Source: an uncultured bacterium
GTDB lineage: Bacteria > Actinomycetota > Coriobacteriia > Coriobacteriales > Coriobacteriaceae
NCBI GenBank assembly: GCA_905215385.1
Contig: CAJMPY010000014.1
Coordinates: forward strand, 14,711-78,710
Reading direction: 5' to 3'
Length of the DNA stretch: 64,000 bases
Below, one piece after another: positions 24,197-33,752 of this stretch (positions within the stretch are counted from its first letter, which is position 1; every line of letters begins with the position of its first letter). Under the pieces are notes generated by a model, which was not told the origin of the DNA, ran no database searches, and worked only from the letters and a program-made list of their open reading frames with translations. The position numbers were made by a program, and so were the translations under genes.

Positions 24197-25113
24197 GACA
24201 GTACACCCCACCTAAGTTCGACACCCTGCAGGCCGGCAGCCCAAGCAGAAGCAGCCATGGCACGCTTGCCGTCAGGCTTAACCTCGAGCAGCTCAACCGA
24301 GCCATCGTAAAGTCCCAGGTAAACGCGCTTGGCCTGAACGAGAACCTGACCCTCGCCAAGCGACACATCAGCCGGCGCAGCATCGAGCACGCGCACGGTC
24401 TTGCCGGCAATCACGCAACGAGCAGGCGCGGTATCGGACGAAGCAAGCACATGGCGCACGCAATCGAGCGCCGCCATTTGCGGATCAAGACGCATCTCCT
24501 GCTTGGAAATCTTGGCAGCATGGGTAACGAGCGCCTCATCCTGTTCAGTCCACACGGCAGTGCCATCGGCAAGAGAGGGAAGCGTATCGGCAAGCAGTTT
24601 GCCGCCGAGCTCAGCGAGCTCCATAGTCAGCGCCTCGGCATGCTTACCGGCAACCGACGTGGAGGCCTGAGCACAATAAGCACCAGTATCCACGCCATGC
24701 CCAATGCGCATGATAGAAACGCCGGCAATCTCATCACCAGCAAGAATGGCACGTTGAATGGGAGCCGCGCCGCGCCAACGAGGCAGCAAGGACGCATGAA
24801 CATTCACAATGCCGAGCGGCGCCATATGCAGTACCTCATCAGGCAAAATGCAACCATAGGCAGCCACACAGAAAATATCTGCCTGCGCAGCCTGAAGCGC
24901 CTCAACAACCTCCGGCGTCATACGATTAGCCTCAACAACCGGCAACCCCAGCTCAAGCGCCTTAGCCTTAACAGGAGACGGCTCCAGCTTCTTACCACGC
25001 CCACGAACAGCATCAGGACGAGTAATAACAAGCGCGATCTCATTCCCAGCCTCAACAAGCGAAGTCAAAGAAGGCACAGCAAAATCAGGCGTACCCATAA
25101 AAACAATACGCAT
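24193..25113 (-). CDS. fmt: Methionyl-tRNA formyltransferase
   Basis: This 306-residue enzyme formylates initiator Met-tRNA using 10-formyl-tetrahydrofolate. It opens MRIVFMGTPDFAVPSL. The core NVHASLLPRWRGAAPIQRAI holds the catalytic Asn and His and the SLLPxxRG motif; GVSIMRIGHGVDTGAY supplies the third catalytic Asp. The C-terminal tRNA-binding domain follows. GAGAGGAGAC is placed before ATG 25113. It is paired with def upstream (removal of formyl) and rsmB downstream (overlap of four bases), a common bacterial cluster. Confidence 0.95.
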   Translation of the reverse strand: MRIVFMGTPDFAVPSLTSLVEAGNEIALVITRPDAVRGRGKKLEPSPVKAKALELGLPVVEANRMTPEVVEALQAAQADIFCVAAYGCILPDEVLHMAPLGIVNVHASLLPRWRGAAPIQRAILAGDEIAGVSIMRIGHGVDTGAYCAQASTSVAGKHAEALTMELAELGGKLLADTLPSLADGTAVWTEQDEALVTHAAKISKQEMRLDPQMAALDCVRHVLASSDTAPARCVIAGKTVRVLDAAPADVSLGEGQVLVQAKRVYLGLYDGSVELLEVKPDGKRAMAASAWAAGLQGVELRWGVLS

Positions 25114-25330
25114 AAAAGTTAGTCTCCTCTCAATAACGAGCCGAGACGGCTACAAAAAAGCGTTCTTGGTCGCAAGCGCGCCCAGCCGCAAGAATAGTTC
25201 AACAGAAACAAATATACCCAAAAACAAAGAAAGAGCCGCATAAAAGCAGCCCTCCCAACAAAGCACCTATCAGCGAAGACGCCCCTCCCTGGCCCGACGG
25301 CACCCGGGCGAAACGAAGAGCGACAACGTA

Positions 25331-25432
25331 GTCCCTGGGATGGGGCCCACACATATCGTCCCGCGCGCAGTTTCGCAGCAAAGCGAGAATGTTTGAGCAC
25401 GGGATGATATGTGTGGGCCCCATCCCAGGGAC
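25331..25432. repeat. Long perfect-arm palindrome between def and fmt
   Basis: Arms 25331-25357 and 25406-25432 are 27-bp perfect inverted copies, beginning GTCCCTGGGATGGGGCC. With small mismatches the pairing continues inward to about 36 bp per arm. The central loop is about 40 bp. The other 210 bp of this def-fmt gap (25114-25330) show nothing recognisable. RNA from either strand would fold to a very stable hairpin. It has no T-tract. It is one of several unlike palindromes between genes here. Confidence 0.85.
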
Positions 25433-25443
25433 GGACAATTAAC

Positions 25444-25980
25444 CTACTCCGTCTCGCCCGGTCGAGCGCCGCGGGCCAGGGCGTCCTGGTACTCCTTGAC
25501 GGCCTTGATCCTCTGCATCGGCTTCAGTCGCTCGAACATGGTGTTGCCGTGCAGGTGATCGATCTCGTGCTGCAGGCACACGCAGAACAGGTCGCCCGAA
25601 GCCTCATAGCGAATCAGGTTGGCATCCAAGTCGTACGCCTCGACGACGACATGGTCGGGACGCTCGATCTCGCAGCTAATGCCAGGGATGGAAAGGCAGC
25701 CCTCGCTAAAGGGCACCAGATGGTCACTCTGCTCAACAATGACGGGGTTAATGAGCACGTACGGGTCGTAGTCGTTCTTGTCGCTGTAGTCGCAGTCGAT
25801 GGTGACGAGCTGAATAAGCTCGCCGATCTGCGGAGCAGCCAGGCCGCAACCGCCGTTGTCGAACATCATCTTCTTCATCTTCTCGGCAAGCGCCTCGATC
25901 GCCGGGGTGATCTCCTCGATCACGGCGCACTCCTGACGCAGGCGAGGGTCGGGCGACAGTACGATTCCGTTGGCTTCCAT
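25444..25980 (-). CDS. def: Peptide deformylase
   Basis: This 178-residue metalloenzyme removes formyl from nascent chains. All three motifs are present: GCGLAAPQIG (near residue 46), EGCLSIP (metal Cys, near 95) and QHEIDHLHG (two metal His, catalytic Glu, near 139). The likely start is ATG 25980 (MEANGIVLSP): GAAAGG ends directly before the earlier ATG 25986, which would be too close. Thirteen to nineteen nucleotides separate it from priA, so it is in the priA-def-(palindrome)-fmt-rsmB transcript. Confidence 0.95.
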   Translation of the reverse strand: MEANGIVLSPDPRLRQECAVIEEITPAIEALAEKMKKMMFDNGGCGLAAPQIGELIQLVTIDCDYSDKNDYDPYVLINPVIVEQSDHLVPFSEGCLSIPGISCEIERPDHVVVEAYDLDANLIRYEASGDLFCVCLQHEIDHLHGNTMFERLKPMQRIKAVKEYQDALARGARPGETE

Positions 25981-25998
25981 GGCCATCCTTTCGGGTTG

Positions 25999-28452
25999 TT
26001 ACATCAAATCATAGGCATCGACGTCAACGCTCACGCTCACGCCGCGCACAGAGCCCACCTCTTTGAGGCAGGCGTCGATATCATCAGAGACATGGTACCC
26101 CACAGGCGACTTCACAAGCAGATGGAAGCGGTAACGGTCCTTGGCTCTCTCGATTACACACGAAGCCGGGCCCAGCACCTGGGGCACGGCGCTCCCCGCC
26201 CGCAAAAAGTCGGGCGCGGCGGCATGCCAGCGGCGCTTAAGAAGCTTTGCAATGCGCCCAATGTAGTCCTGCGCGTCGTCTCGGTTCGCCGACCACACCA
26301 AGATGTTGACCAGGCGAACAAACGGCGGGTACAGCGCGTCGCGGCGCTGGTCCAGATCGTAGTCGGTAAAGATCGAACGGTCGTGCTCGGCGACGGCGCG
26401 AATAACCGGGTCCTCGGGCAGATAGGTCTGGATGATGACCTCGCCAGGGCGATCGCCGCGACCGGCACGGCCGGCGACCTGCTCCAGCAAATCGTAGGCG
26501 CGCTCCCCTGCGCGGAAGTCCGGCAGCTTGAGGGCGAAGTCGGCATTGACCACGCCCACGAGCGTGACCTCGGGAAAGTCGAGACCCTTTGCGATCATTT
26601 GGGTGCCCAGCAACACGGCGCAATCGGCCGCATCGAACTGCTCGAGCAGCTTTTTGTGCGCATCCTTGCCGCGCGTGGAATCGGCATCCATGCGAATAAT
26701 GGCGACGTCCTCGGGAAGCATCTGGTGCAGTGCGTCCTCGATCTGCTGCGTGCCCAGCCCCATTTTTGCCAGGTAGCGACTGCCGCATTTGGGGCAACGG
26801 CTCGTGGGCGCTGGATACGGCTGCACGCGCCAGGAGGATCCGCATGTGTGACATTGCAGCGTGTGTGTGCGCTCGTGATACGTAAGCGCGGTGGAGCAGT
26901 GGTTGCAGGTGGGAACGCAGCCGCACTCGCGACACATCAGGAACGGCGCAAAGCCACGGCGGTTATGCAGCAGCACGGCCTTCTCGCGGCGCTCGACCAC
27001 ACGCTCCAAGCCCTCCATCAAGGGTTTTGAGAACATGGAGCGACTGCCGTGAGAAAACTCACGGCGCAGGTCGGCAATGCGGACCGTGGGAAGCACGGCG
27101 TGTCCCGGGCGCTCGGGCATCTCGACACGCGTCCAAGTGGCACCGTTATACGTGCCATGGCGGCAGCGGTCGAGGGCCTCGGCAGAAGGCGTGGCCGACC
27201 CCAGCACGAGCGGGCAGCGATAGCGGCGCGCCATCTCGGCTGCCACCTCGCGCGCATGGTAGCGCGGACTGGACCCCTGCTTGTAGCTGGTCTCGTGCTC
27301 CTCGTCAATGATGATGAGGCCTAGGTCACCAAGCGGGCAAAAGAGCGCCGAACGTGCGCCGACGACCACGCGGGCCGCACCGCTGGCAACCATATCCCAC
27401 TGGTCCAGGCGCTCGCCAGCAGAAAGACGCGAATGGAACACGGCGACCGTCTCGCCAAAGCGCGAACGGAAGCGGCCGACGGTCTGGGCCGTCAGCGAAA
27501 TCTCGGGCACCAGCACGCAGGCCGAGCGACCGGCTGCGAGCACGCGCTCGATGGCGGAGAGGTAAACCTCGGTTTTGCCGGAGCCGGTGACGCCGTCGAC
27601 CAGCACCACGTCGCCATGAGCGTCCAGACGGACGCGCTCAATCTGCGCGAGTGCCTGTTGCTGGCCGTTGGTAAGGGAGACCGGCGCCTTGCCGCTTGCC
27701 GAGGACAGCGTGCTCTGCTCGCTGCAGCCACGCCAGGCGCGGCGCTCTTCCACCACCACGACGCCGCGTTTTTCGAGAGCCTTGATGGTCGCCGACATAC
27801 TGTTATAGAGAAGGTTGAGGTCGCGCGTCGTGACAGGACCACACTGGAGCGCCTCGATGAGTTGGCGCTGGCGGACCGCGGTCTTGGGTGGCGTGTAGTC
27901 AAAGCCTTCGGGCGTAAGCATCACCCAGCGGTTTTGGATGGGTTTGACGGCTGGACGTTCAACCGTCCACACGCCGTCGTCGCCCTTGACCACACGCGGG
28001 CTGCCACCCGGAGGCAAGAACAGGCGCAGGCACTCGGAAAGCGTCGCGACATACTCGCGGCTCATCCAACGTGCGATGCGGGCGGCTTCGGCGGTAAAGA
28101 GCGGTTTGCTGAGGATGGCCTCGATAGGCTTGATGCGCACGGGGTCGAGGGCGTTGTTGCCCGGCAGATCGCCCAGATCAGGCGCAATGTCGACGACATA
28201 GCCCGCGGCGGCACGGTTACCAAAGTGGACCAGAACCGTGGATCCGATCTGGACCTCGTTGGCAAGGGACTCGGGGATGCCGTAAGCAAACGGTTCCGAC
28301 AGCGCACGGGTAGGGATGTCGAGGACCACGCTCGCATAGGCGGCGATGGGTTCGGGTGCAGGCTTGGGCTTTGCCGGGGCAGCAGCAGGCTCGGGCTTCA
28401 CCGGAGCCTCATCCGGTTCCGGCGAACCAAACAGCGACAGTTGTTGAGCCAT
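25999..28452 (-). CDS. priA: Primosomal protein N' (replication restart helicase)
   Basis: This 817-residue 3'-5' helicase reloads the replisome at stalled forks. An N-terminal DNA-binding domain precedes Walker A GVTGSGKTEVY (near residue 290), the DEEH box in LIIIDEEHETSYKQGSSPRY, and a zinc-binding insert with paired Cys (MCRECG, CNHCS, CHTCGS, CPKCGS; residues about 505-555). C-terminal helicase motifs such as LLGTQMIAKGLDFP and QVAGRAGRGDRPG follow. The first residues, MAQQLSLFGSPEPDE, contain QLSLF, the canonical beta sliding-clamp-binding pentapeptide, and are followed by a Pro/Ala-rich linker. AGAGGTGG precedes ATG. Confidence 0.95.
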   Translation of the reverse strand: MAQQLSLFGSPEPDEAPVKPEPAAAPAKPKPAPEPIAAYASVVLDIPTRALSEPFAYGIPESLANEVQIGSTVLVHFGNRAAAGYVVDIAPDLGDLPGNNALDPVRIKPIEAILSKPLFTAEAARIARWMSREYVATLSECLRLFLPPGGSPRVVKGDDGVWTVERPAVKPIQNRWVMLTPEGFDYTPPKTAVRQRQLIEALQCGPVTTRDLNLLYNSMSATIKALEKRGVVVVEERRAWRGCSEQSTLSSASGKAPVSLTNGQQQALAQIERVRLDAHGDVVLVDGVTGSGKTEVYLSAIERVLAAGRSACVLVPEISLTAQTVGRFRSRFGETVAVFHSRLSAGERLDQWDMVASGAARVVVGARSALFCPLGDLGLIIIDEEHETSYKQGSSPRYHAREVAAEMARRYRCPLVLGSATPSAEALDRCRHGTYNGATWTRVEMPERPGHAVLPTVRIADLRREFSHGSRSMFSKPLMEGLERVVERREKAVLLHNRRGFAPFLMCRECGCVPTCNHCSTALTYHERTHTLQCHTCGSSWRVQPYPAPTSRCPKCGSRYLAKMGLGTQQIEDALHQMLPEDVAIIRMDADSTRGKDAHKKLLEQFDAADCAVLLGTQMIAKGLDFPEVTLVGVVNADFALKLPDFRAGERAYDLLEQVAGRAGRGDRPGEVIIQTYLPEDPVIRAVAEHDRSIFTDYDLDQRRDALYPPFVRLVNILVWSANRDDAQDYIGRIAKLLKRRWHAAAPDFLRAGSAVPQVLGPASCVIERAKDRYRFHLLVKSPVGYHVSDDIDACLKEVGSVRGVSVSVDVDAYDLM

Positions 28453-28483
28453 ACACCACCTCTAACGAACGGACCTGAAGGGG

Positions 28484-28585
28484 TGGGACAAAATAATCAG
28501 TAGTGTTTGTCCCATGGCCGATACGAGTGTCGAGCTCGTTGCGTCGCTCGAACATGGGACAAACACTACTGATTAATTTGTCCCA
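28484..28585. repeat. 32-bp-arm palindrome between priA and gltX
   Basis: Arms 28484-28515 and 28554-28585 match at 31 of 32 positions, with ends TGGGACAAA and TTTGTCCCA. The 38-bp loop contains CGAGCTCG. It lies in the priA promoter region on one side and after the gltX terminator on the other. It is unlike the other palindromes in sequence except for GGGAC at its ends. Confidence 0.85.
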
Positions 28586-28603
28586 GCAACCCACTCATCG
28601 GTA

Positions 28604-28638
28604 CAGAAACAAGAGCCCCGCTCGGGTGAACGGGGCTC
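28604..28638 (-). terminator. Rho-independent terminator of gltX
   Basis: On the minus strand GAGCCCCG (28638-28631) pairs with CGGGGCTC (28620-28613), followed by TTGTTTCTG. It lies 24 nt after the gltX stop. Confidence 0.75.
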
Positions 28639-28661
28639 GGATACGTGCGTTTGCGCAGCTG

Positions 28662-30137
28662 CTACAGCGCCATCGTGCGGGCGCGGTCGATGCGCGCCAG
28701 GCAGTCGTCGCGGCCGACGAGTGCCATGGTCTCGCCCAGCGGAGGGCTCACCATGTTGCCGCAAACGGCAACGCGCACGGCCTGGAACACCACGCGCTTC
28801 TTAAGGTCCATCTGCTCGGGCAGCGGCTCAAGCGCGGCGTCGATGGCCTCGGCGGTCCACTCGTCCACGCCCTCGAGCGCGGCCTTGGCGGCGTCCAGAA
28901 TGGCGCCCATGCCCTCCTTGGCCAGGCCCTTGTTGACAGACTTCTCGTCATACTCGAGCGTCTCGGCCGTAGCGAAGATGGGAGCGGCGACGGTCACGGC
29001 GTCGGCTGGCATCTTGGTGCGCGGCTTGACGATGGCGGCAAGCGCGTCAATCCAGTCCTCGCCGTACTCGACATTACCCTCGATGAGACCCGCCTCGTGC
29101 AGCTCGGGGACCATGATCTCGTCGGCAAACTGGGCGTCGGACATGCCGTTGATGTACTCGGCATTGACCCAGTCGAGCTTCTTGGGGTCGAAGGTCGCCG
29201 GGTTCTTGGAGATGCGGTCGAGTGAGAACTTGCTGGCCAGGACATCGCGCGGGATGATCGTGGTCTCGCCGTCGAGCGACCAGCCGAGCAGCGCCAGGTA
29301 GTTGACGAAGGCGTCGGACAGGTAACCGGCGTCGCGGTACTCCTCCACCGAGGTGGCGCCATGGCGCTTGGAGAGCTTCTTGCCGTCGGCGCCCAGAATC
29401 ATGGAGATGTGGGCGAACGTGGGCACGGGCGCGCCGAGGGCCTCGTAGACCATGACCTGGCGCGGGGTGTTGGAGAGGTGGTCGTCGCCGCGGATGACAT
29501 GGGTGATCTTCATCATGGCGTCGTCGACGACGGTCGCAAAGTTGTACGTGGGCGTGCCATCGGAGCGGAAGATGACAAAGTCGTCGAGCTCCTTGGCGTC
29601 GAAGGTCACCTCGCCGTGAACGGCGTCGTGGATGACGACGTCGCCGCGGTCCTCGGGCACCTTGATGCGCAGGACGTAGGACTCTCCGGCCTCGATGCGG
29701 CGGCGGGCCTCCTCGGGATCAAGATCGCGGCAGCGGCGCTGATAGCCCTGGAAGGGGTCCTTGCGCTCCTGGGCGGCCTTGCGATCGGCGTCGAGCTGCT
29801 CCTTGGTGCAGAAGCAAGGATAGGCCTTGCCCTCGTCCCAGAGCTTCTGGGCGGCCTGCTTGTACAGGTCCAGGCGCTCAGTCTGGGCGTAGGGGCCAAA
29901 GTCGCCGCCTACCTCGGGACCCTCGTCCCAGTCCAGGCCCAGCCAACGCATGGCGCGCAGGATGATCTGCGTGTTCTCGTCGGTGGAGCGGGTGGGATCG
30001 GTGTCGTCGATGCGCAGGATGAACGTGCCGCCGTTAGCACGGGCGAAAGCCCAGTTATAGATAGCGGTGCGGGCGCCGCCGATGTGCAGCTTGCCCGTCG
30101 GTGAGGGTGCAAAGCGGACGCGAACGTCTGATGCCAT
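28662..30137 (-). CDS. gltX: Glutamyl-tRNA synthetase
   Basis: A class I synthetase of 491 residues. The HIGH motif is APSPTGKLHIGG (residues 10-21). ADGKKLSKRHGATSVEEY is the KMSKS loop. The anticodon-binding C-terminus includes KRVVFQAVRVAVCGNMVSPPLGETM. The chosen ATG 30137 follows GAGGAG; the longer frame to 30254 runs into a palindromic repeat and has no conserved residues. The enzyme charges tRNA-Glu, one of which lies at the right end of the window. Confidence 0.95.
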   Translation of the reverse strand: MASDVRVRFAPSPTGKLHIGGARTAIYNWAFARANGGTFILRIDDTDPTRSTDENTQIILRAMRWLGLDWDEGPEVGGDFGPYAQTERLDLYKQAAQKLWDEGKAYPCFCTKEQLDADRKAAQERKDPFQGYQRRCRDLDPEEARRRIEAGESYVLRIKVPEDRGDVVIHDAVHGEVTFDAKELDDFVIFRSDGTPTYNFATVVDDAMMKITHVIRGDDHLSNTPRQVMVYEALGAPVPTFAHISMILGADGKKLSKRHGATSVEEYRDAGYLSDAFVNYLALLGWSLDGETTIIPRDVLASKFSLDRISKNPATFDPKKLDWVNAEYINGMSDAQFADEIMVPELHEAGLIEGNVEYGEDWIDALAAIVKPRTKMPADAVTVAAPIFATAETLEYDEKSVNKGLAKEGMGAILDAAKAALEGVDEWTAEAIDAALEPLPEQMDLKKRVVFQAVRVAVCGNMVSPPLGETMALVGRDDCLARIDRARTMAL

Positions 30138-30217
30138 GGAAATCTCCTCGATTGCAGGATGGATGTCTAACCGCATCAGTATAAAGCAACAAAGCAACCT
30201 CCGCACAAAGGGCACCG

Positions 30218-30298
30218 ACCCACTCATTGGGGACAGACTTAAATGACTACCCAATGAGCACCCGACTGGTCATTTAAGTCTGTCCCCAATGAGTGGGT
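30218..30298. repeat. 30-bp perfect palindrome between gltX and metK
   Basis: Arms 30218-30247 and 30269-30298 are perfect inverted repeats containing GGGGACAGACTTAAATGAC, with a 21-bp loop. It lies in the divergent space between gltX and metK, ending 9 bp before the metK promoter candidate. Palindromes containing GGGGACAGACTTAA are reminiscent of repeats associated with REP-associated tyrosine transposases, but no such gene is here. Confidence 0.85.
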
Positions 30299-30307
30299 GC
30301 GGAAAGG

Positions 30308-30381
30308 GTGTGAATGTTTGATTTACGCGCTATGATGTGCCCTTGCATAGAGAGCCCGGCGGAATGGTAACGGTCGCCGGG
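30308..30381 (+). promoter_or_regulatory. metK promoter candidate and leader hairpin
   Basis: GTGTGA (30308-30313), a 17-bp spacer and TATGAT (30331-30336) form a plausible promoter. The short leader folds into CCCGGCG/CGCCGGG (30355-30361 with 30375-30381) around a 13-nt loop. I compared it by eye with SAM riboswitch classes and see no match. Confidence 0.45.
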
Positions 30382-30403
30382 ACACGTTTTTGAAAGGACA
30401 ATC

Positions 30404-31684
<1,281 letters not shown>

Positions 31685-31725
31685 TTAAGAACCGCTAAGG
31701 TCACAACAACATATGCACTCTCAAA

Positions 31726-31759
31726 AGAAGTACCGCCCCCAACCGGTACTTCTTTTTTA
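31726..31759 (+). terminator. Rho-independent terminator of metK
   Basis: AGAAGTACCG (31726-31735) pairs with CGGTACTTCT (31744-31753), followed by TTTTTTA. It is 41 nt after the stop codon. Confidence 0.92.
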
Positions 31760-31853
31760 TTTAACCGGTGGTGAAGATGAGCCACTGCGGGACATGGAAT
31801 AGGTCACCAGCCAATGAATTTTGGAGCACACGCGCCTCTACCATGTATCCTTA

Positions 31854-31972
31854 GTCCCGAGGGCGGGGCATAAGGTCGATCGCGAGTTCCGCACGAGCCG
31901 GAGAGCACTTAATGTGCTCTCCGTGCGAGCAGGACTGTCCGAGCAGGCGACCTTATGCCCCGCCCTCGGGAC
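31854..31972. repeat. 25-bp perfect palindrome with inner hairpin before sdaA
   Basis: Perfect arms at 31854-31878 and 31948-31972 (start GTCCCGAGGGCGGGG) enclose a second perfect stem GGAGAGCAC/GTGCTCTCC near 31900-31922. The 119-bp element ends 23 bp before the sdaA ATG and just outside its ribosome site. Transcribed from the plus strand it would form a long multi-stem RNA in the sdaA leader. Nothing else was recognised in the metK-sdaA gap. Confidence 0.82.
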
Positions 31973-31995
31973 GAAGGGATAGAAAAGGAGCAGCC

Positions 31996-33603
31996 ATGGC
32001 AGGCAAGCCGCAAACACTAGCTACGACCTCGGCATTCGAGATCTTGGGCCCCGTCATGGTCGGCCCCAGCTCATCGCACACCGCTGGCGCCCTGCGCTGC
32101 GCACAAGTTGCCGCCAGCCTGCTGGAAGGCCGCATCACCAAAGTCACCTTTGGCCTGTGGAACTCCTTCGCCCACACCTACCGCGGCCACGGCACCGACC
32201 GCGCTCTCGTCGCGGGCATCCTGGGCCTCGACACCGATGACGAGAACATCAAGCAGGCCTTCGACCTCGCGCACGAGCAGGGCCTCGAATATCACTTTGA
32301 CATCAAGGGCGACGACGCCTCCATCCACCCCAACACCGTCGACATCGACATGGTCGACGACACGGGCGCCACGGCCCAGGTCCGCGGTGAGAGCCTGGGC
32401 GGCGGCAAGATGCGCATCAGCCGCATTAACGGCGTCGGCGTCGACATCTCGGGCATGTACTCCACACTCTTCGTGGCGCACTACGACGTCCCCGGCGTGC
32501 TCGCCGCGCTCACGAACCTGCTCGCCTACGCACACGTGAACATCGCCTTCTGCCGCACCTACCGCACCGAGGTGGGCGGCCAGGCCTACTCCGTCTTTGA
32601 GACCGACGGCGCGCCCGACGACACCGTCGTCCCTATGCTGCGCAAGCTCGACAATGTCGATTACGCGACCTTTATCGAGCTCCCCGGTTCTGCCTCGTCG
32701 CTCTCCCCCGGCGTCTCAGCAAAGGAAATCTTCGACGACGGCGAACAGCTGCTCGATGCGTGCGAGGAACTGGGACTCAGCATCGGCGCCGTTATGGCCC
32801 TGCGCGAGGCGCGTCTGACCGGCGAGGCCCACGCCGTCGCCGCAATGCGCCGCGTGCTCGACGTCATGCGCGAGGAGACCACGACCCCTATCGTCAATCC
32901 GCAGCGATCGCTCGGCGGGCTTATCGGCGGCGAGGCTAAACTCGTCGATGCCACCGACCGCAACGATTTGAGCACGAGCCTGATGGGCACCGTTCAAACC
33001 GATGCCGTGGCCCGCGCGATGGCCGTGCTCGAGCGCTCCGCCACGATGGGAGTGATCGTCGCCGCTCCCACGGCAGGCTCCGCGGGTGTCGTGCCCGGCT
33101 GCGTGCTGGCGCTCGCCGATCACCTTCAGCTCGACGACGAGCAGGTCATGGACGCGCTCTACTGCGCAGCCGCCATCGGCCTCAACCTCACCACGAGCGC
33201 CTGCGTCGCCGGTGCCGAGGGCGGCTGCCAGGCTGAGGTAGGAAGTGCGGCCGCCATGGCAGCCGCCGCGCTGGTGCAGATGCTCGGCGGCACGCCCGGG
33301 CAGGCGCTCGACGCCAGTTCCATCGCGCTGAGTAACTTGCTGGGCCTCGTTTGTGACCCCGTCGGTGGCCTCGTGGAGGTGCCCTGCCAAAACCGCAACG
33401 CCATCGGCGTGGCAGCCGCCTTTAGCTCGGCGCAGCTTGCACTTGCCGGTATCAAGAGCCTGGTGCCGTTTGACCAGATGGCACATGTCATGCTCTCGGT
33501 GGGCCACGCGTTGCCGGCCACGCTGCGCGAGACGGCAAAGGGTGGCATCGCGCAGGCTCCGGCCGCACTTTCGGCCTGTGCAAAATGCGGTGTGTGCGGA
33601 TAG
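31996..33603 (+). CDS. sdaA: Iron-sulfur L-serine dehydratase, single chain
   Basis: This 535-residue enzyme deaminates L-serine to pyruvate using a 4Fe-4S cluster. The beta part (1-~210) has GPSSSHTAGALRC (residues 23-35) and an ACT-like segment (VAHYDVPGVLAALTNLLAYA). The alpha part has SLGGLIGGEA, APTAGSAGVVPG, and cluster Cys in SACVAGAEGGCQAEVGS and VCDPVGGLVEVPCQNRN. Firmicutes usually split these parts (SdaAB/SdaAA); here they are fused in the beta-alpha order. It ends CAKCGVCG. Start ATG 31996 follows AAGGAG. A terminator closes the gene. Confidence 0.94.
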   Translation: MAGKPQTLATTSAFEILGPVMVGPSSSHTAGALRCAQVAASLLEGRITKVTFGLWNSFAHTYRGHGTDRALVAGILGLDTDDENIKQAFDLAHEQGLEYHFDIKGDDASIHPNTVDIDMVDDTGATAQVRGESLGGGKMRISRINGVGVDISGMYSTLFVAHYDVPGVLAALTNLLAYAHVNIAFCRTYRTEVGGQAYSVFETDGAPDDTVVPMLRKLDNVDYATFIELPGSASSLSPGVSAKEIFDDGEQLLDACEELGLSIGAVMALREARLTGEAHAVAAMRRVLDVMREETTTPIVNPQRSLGGLIGGEAKLVDATDRNDLSTSLMGTVQTDAVARAMAVLERSATMGVIVAAPTAGSAGVVPGCVLALADHLQLDDEQVMDALYCAAAIGLNLTTSACVAGAEGGCQAEVGSAAAMAAAALVQMLGGTPGQALDASSIALSNLLGLVCDPVGGLVEVPCQNRNAIGVAAAFSSAQLALAGIKSLVPFDQMAHVMLSVGHALPATLRETAKGGIAQAPAALSACAKCGVCG

Positions 33604-33621
33604 CGACAAAGAACGACTCGA

Positions 33622-33648
33622 AGGTGGGACAAATGTCCCACCTCTTTT
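33622..33648 (+). terminator. Rho-independent terminator of sdaA
   Basis: AGGTGGGACA and TGTCCCACCT form a 10-bp stem (33622-33643) followed by CTTTTG. It is 18 nt after the stop. Confidence 0.85.
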
Positions 33649-33689
33649 GAATGCCACCGTTTCCATACCACAAACAACTGGGTAATCGC

Positions 33690-33695
33690 TATAAT
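33690..33695 (+). promoter_or_regulatory. Consensus -10 box before the L,D-transpeptidase gene
   Basis: TATAAT is a perfect -10 element 57 bp before the start codon. The -35 region is poor (ATACCA or ACCACA at 33665-33672), so an activator or an alternative factor may help. Confidence 0.45.
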
Positions 33696-33752
33696 GCAAG
33701 CCCAGTAAAAACACGATGAGCCGCAAGGCGAAATCCGAAGGATATGCATACG

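Noticed and set aside
30138..30254. N-terminal extension of GltX
   Set aside because: It lacks conservation, reads through the palindrome, and the RBS-supported ATG at 30137 directly precedes the catalytic fold.
30301..30403. SAM riboswitch before metK
   Set aside because: Only one simple hairpin is present. I could not match the multi-stem cores of SAM-I, SAM-III, SAM-IV or SAM/SAH classes by eye.
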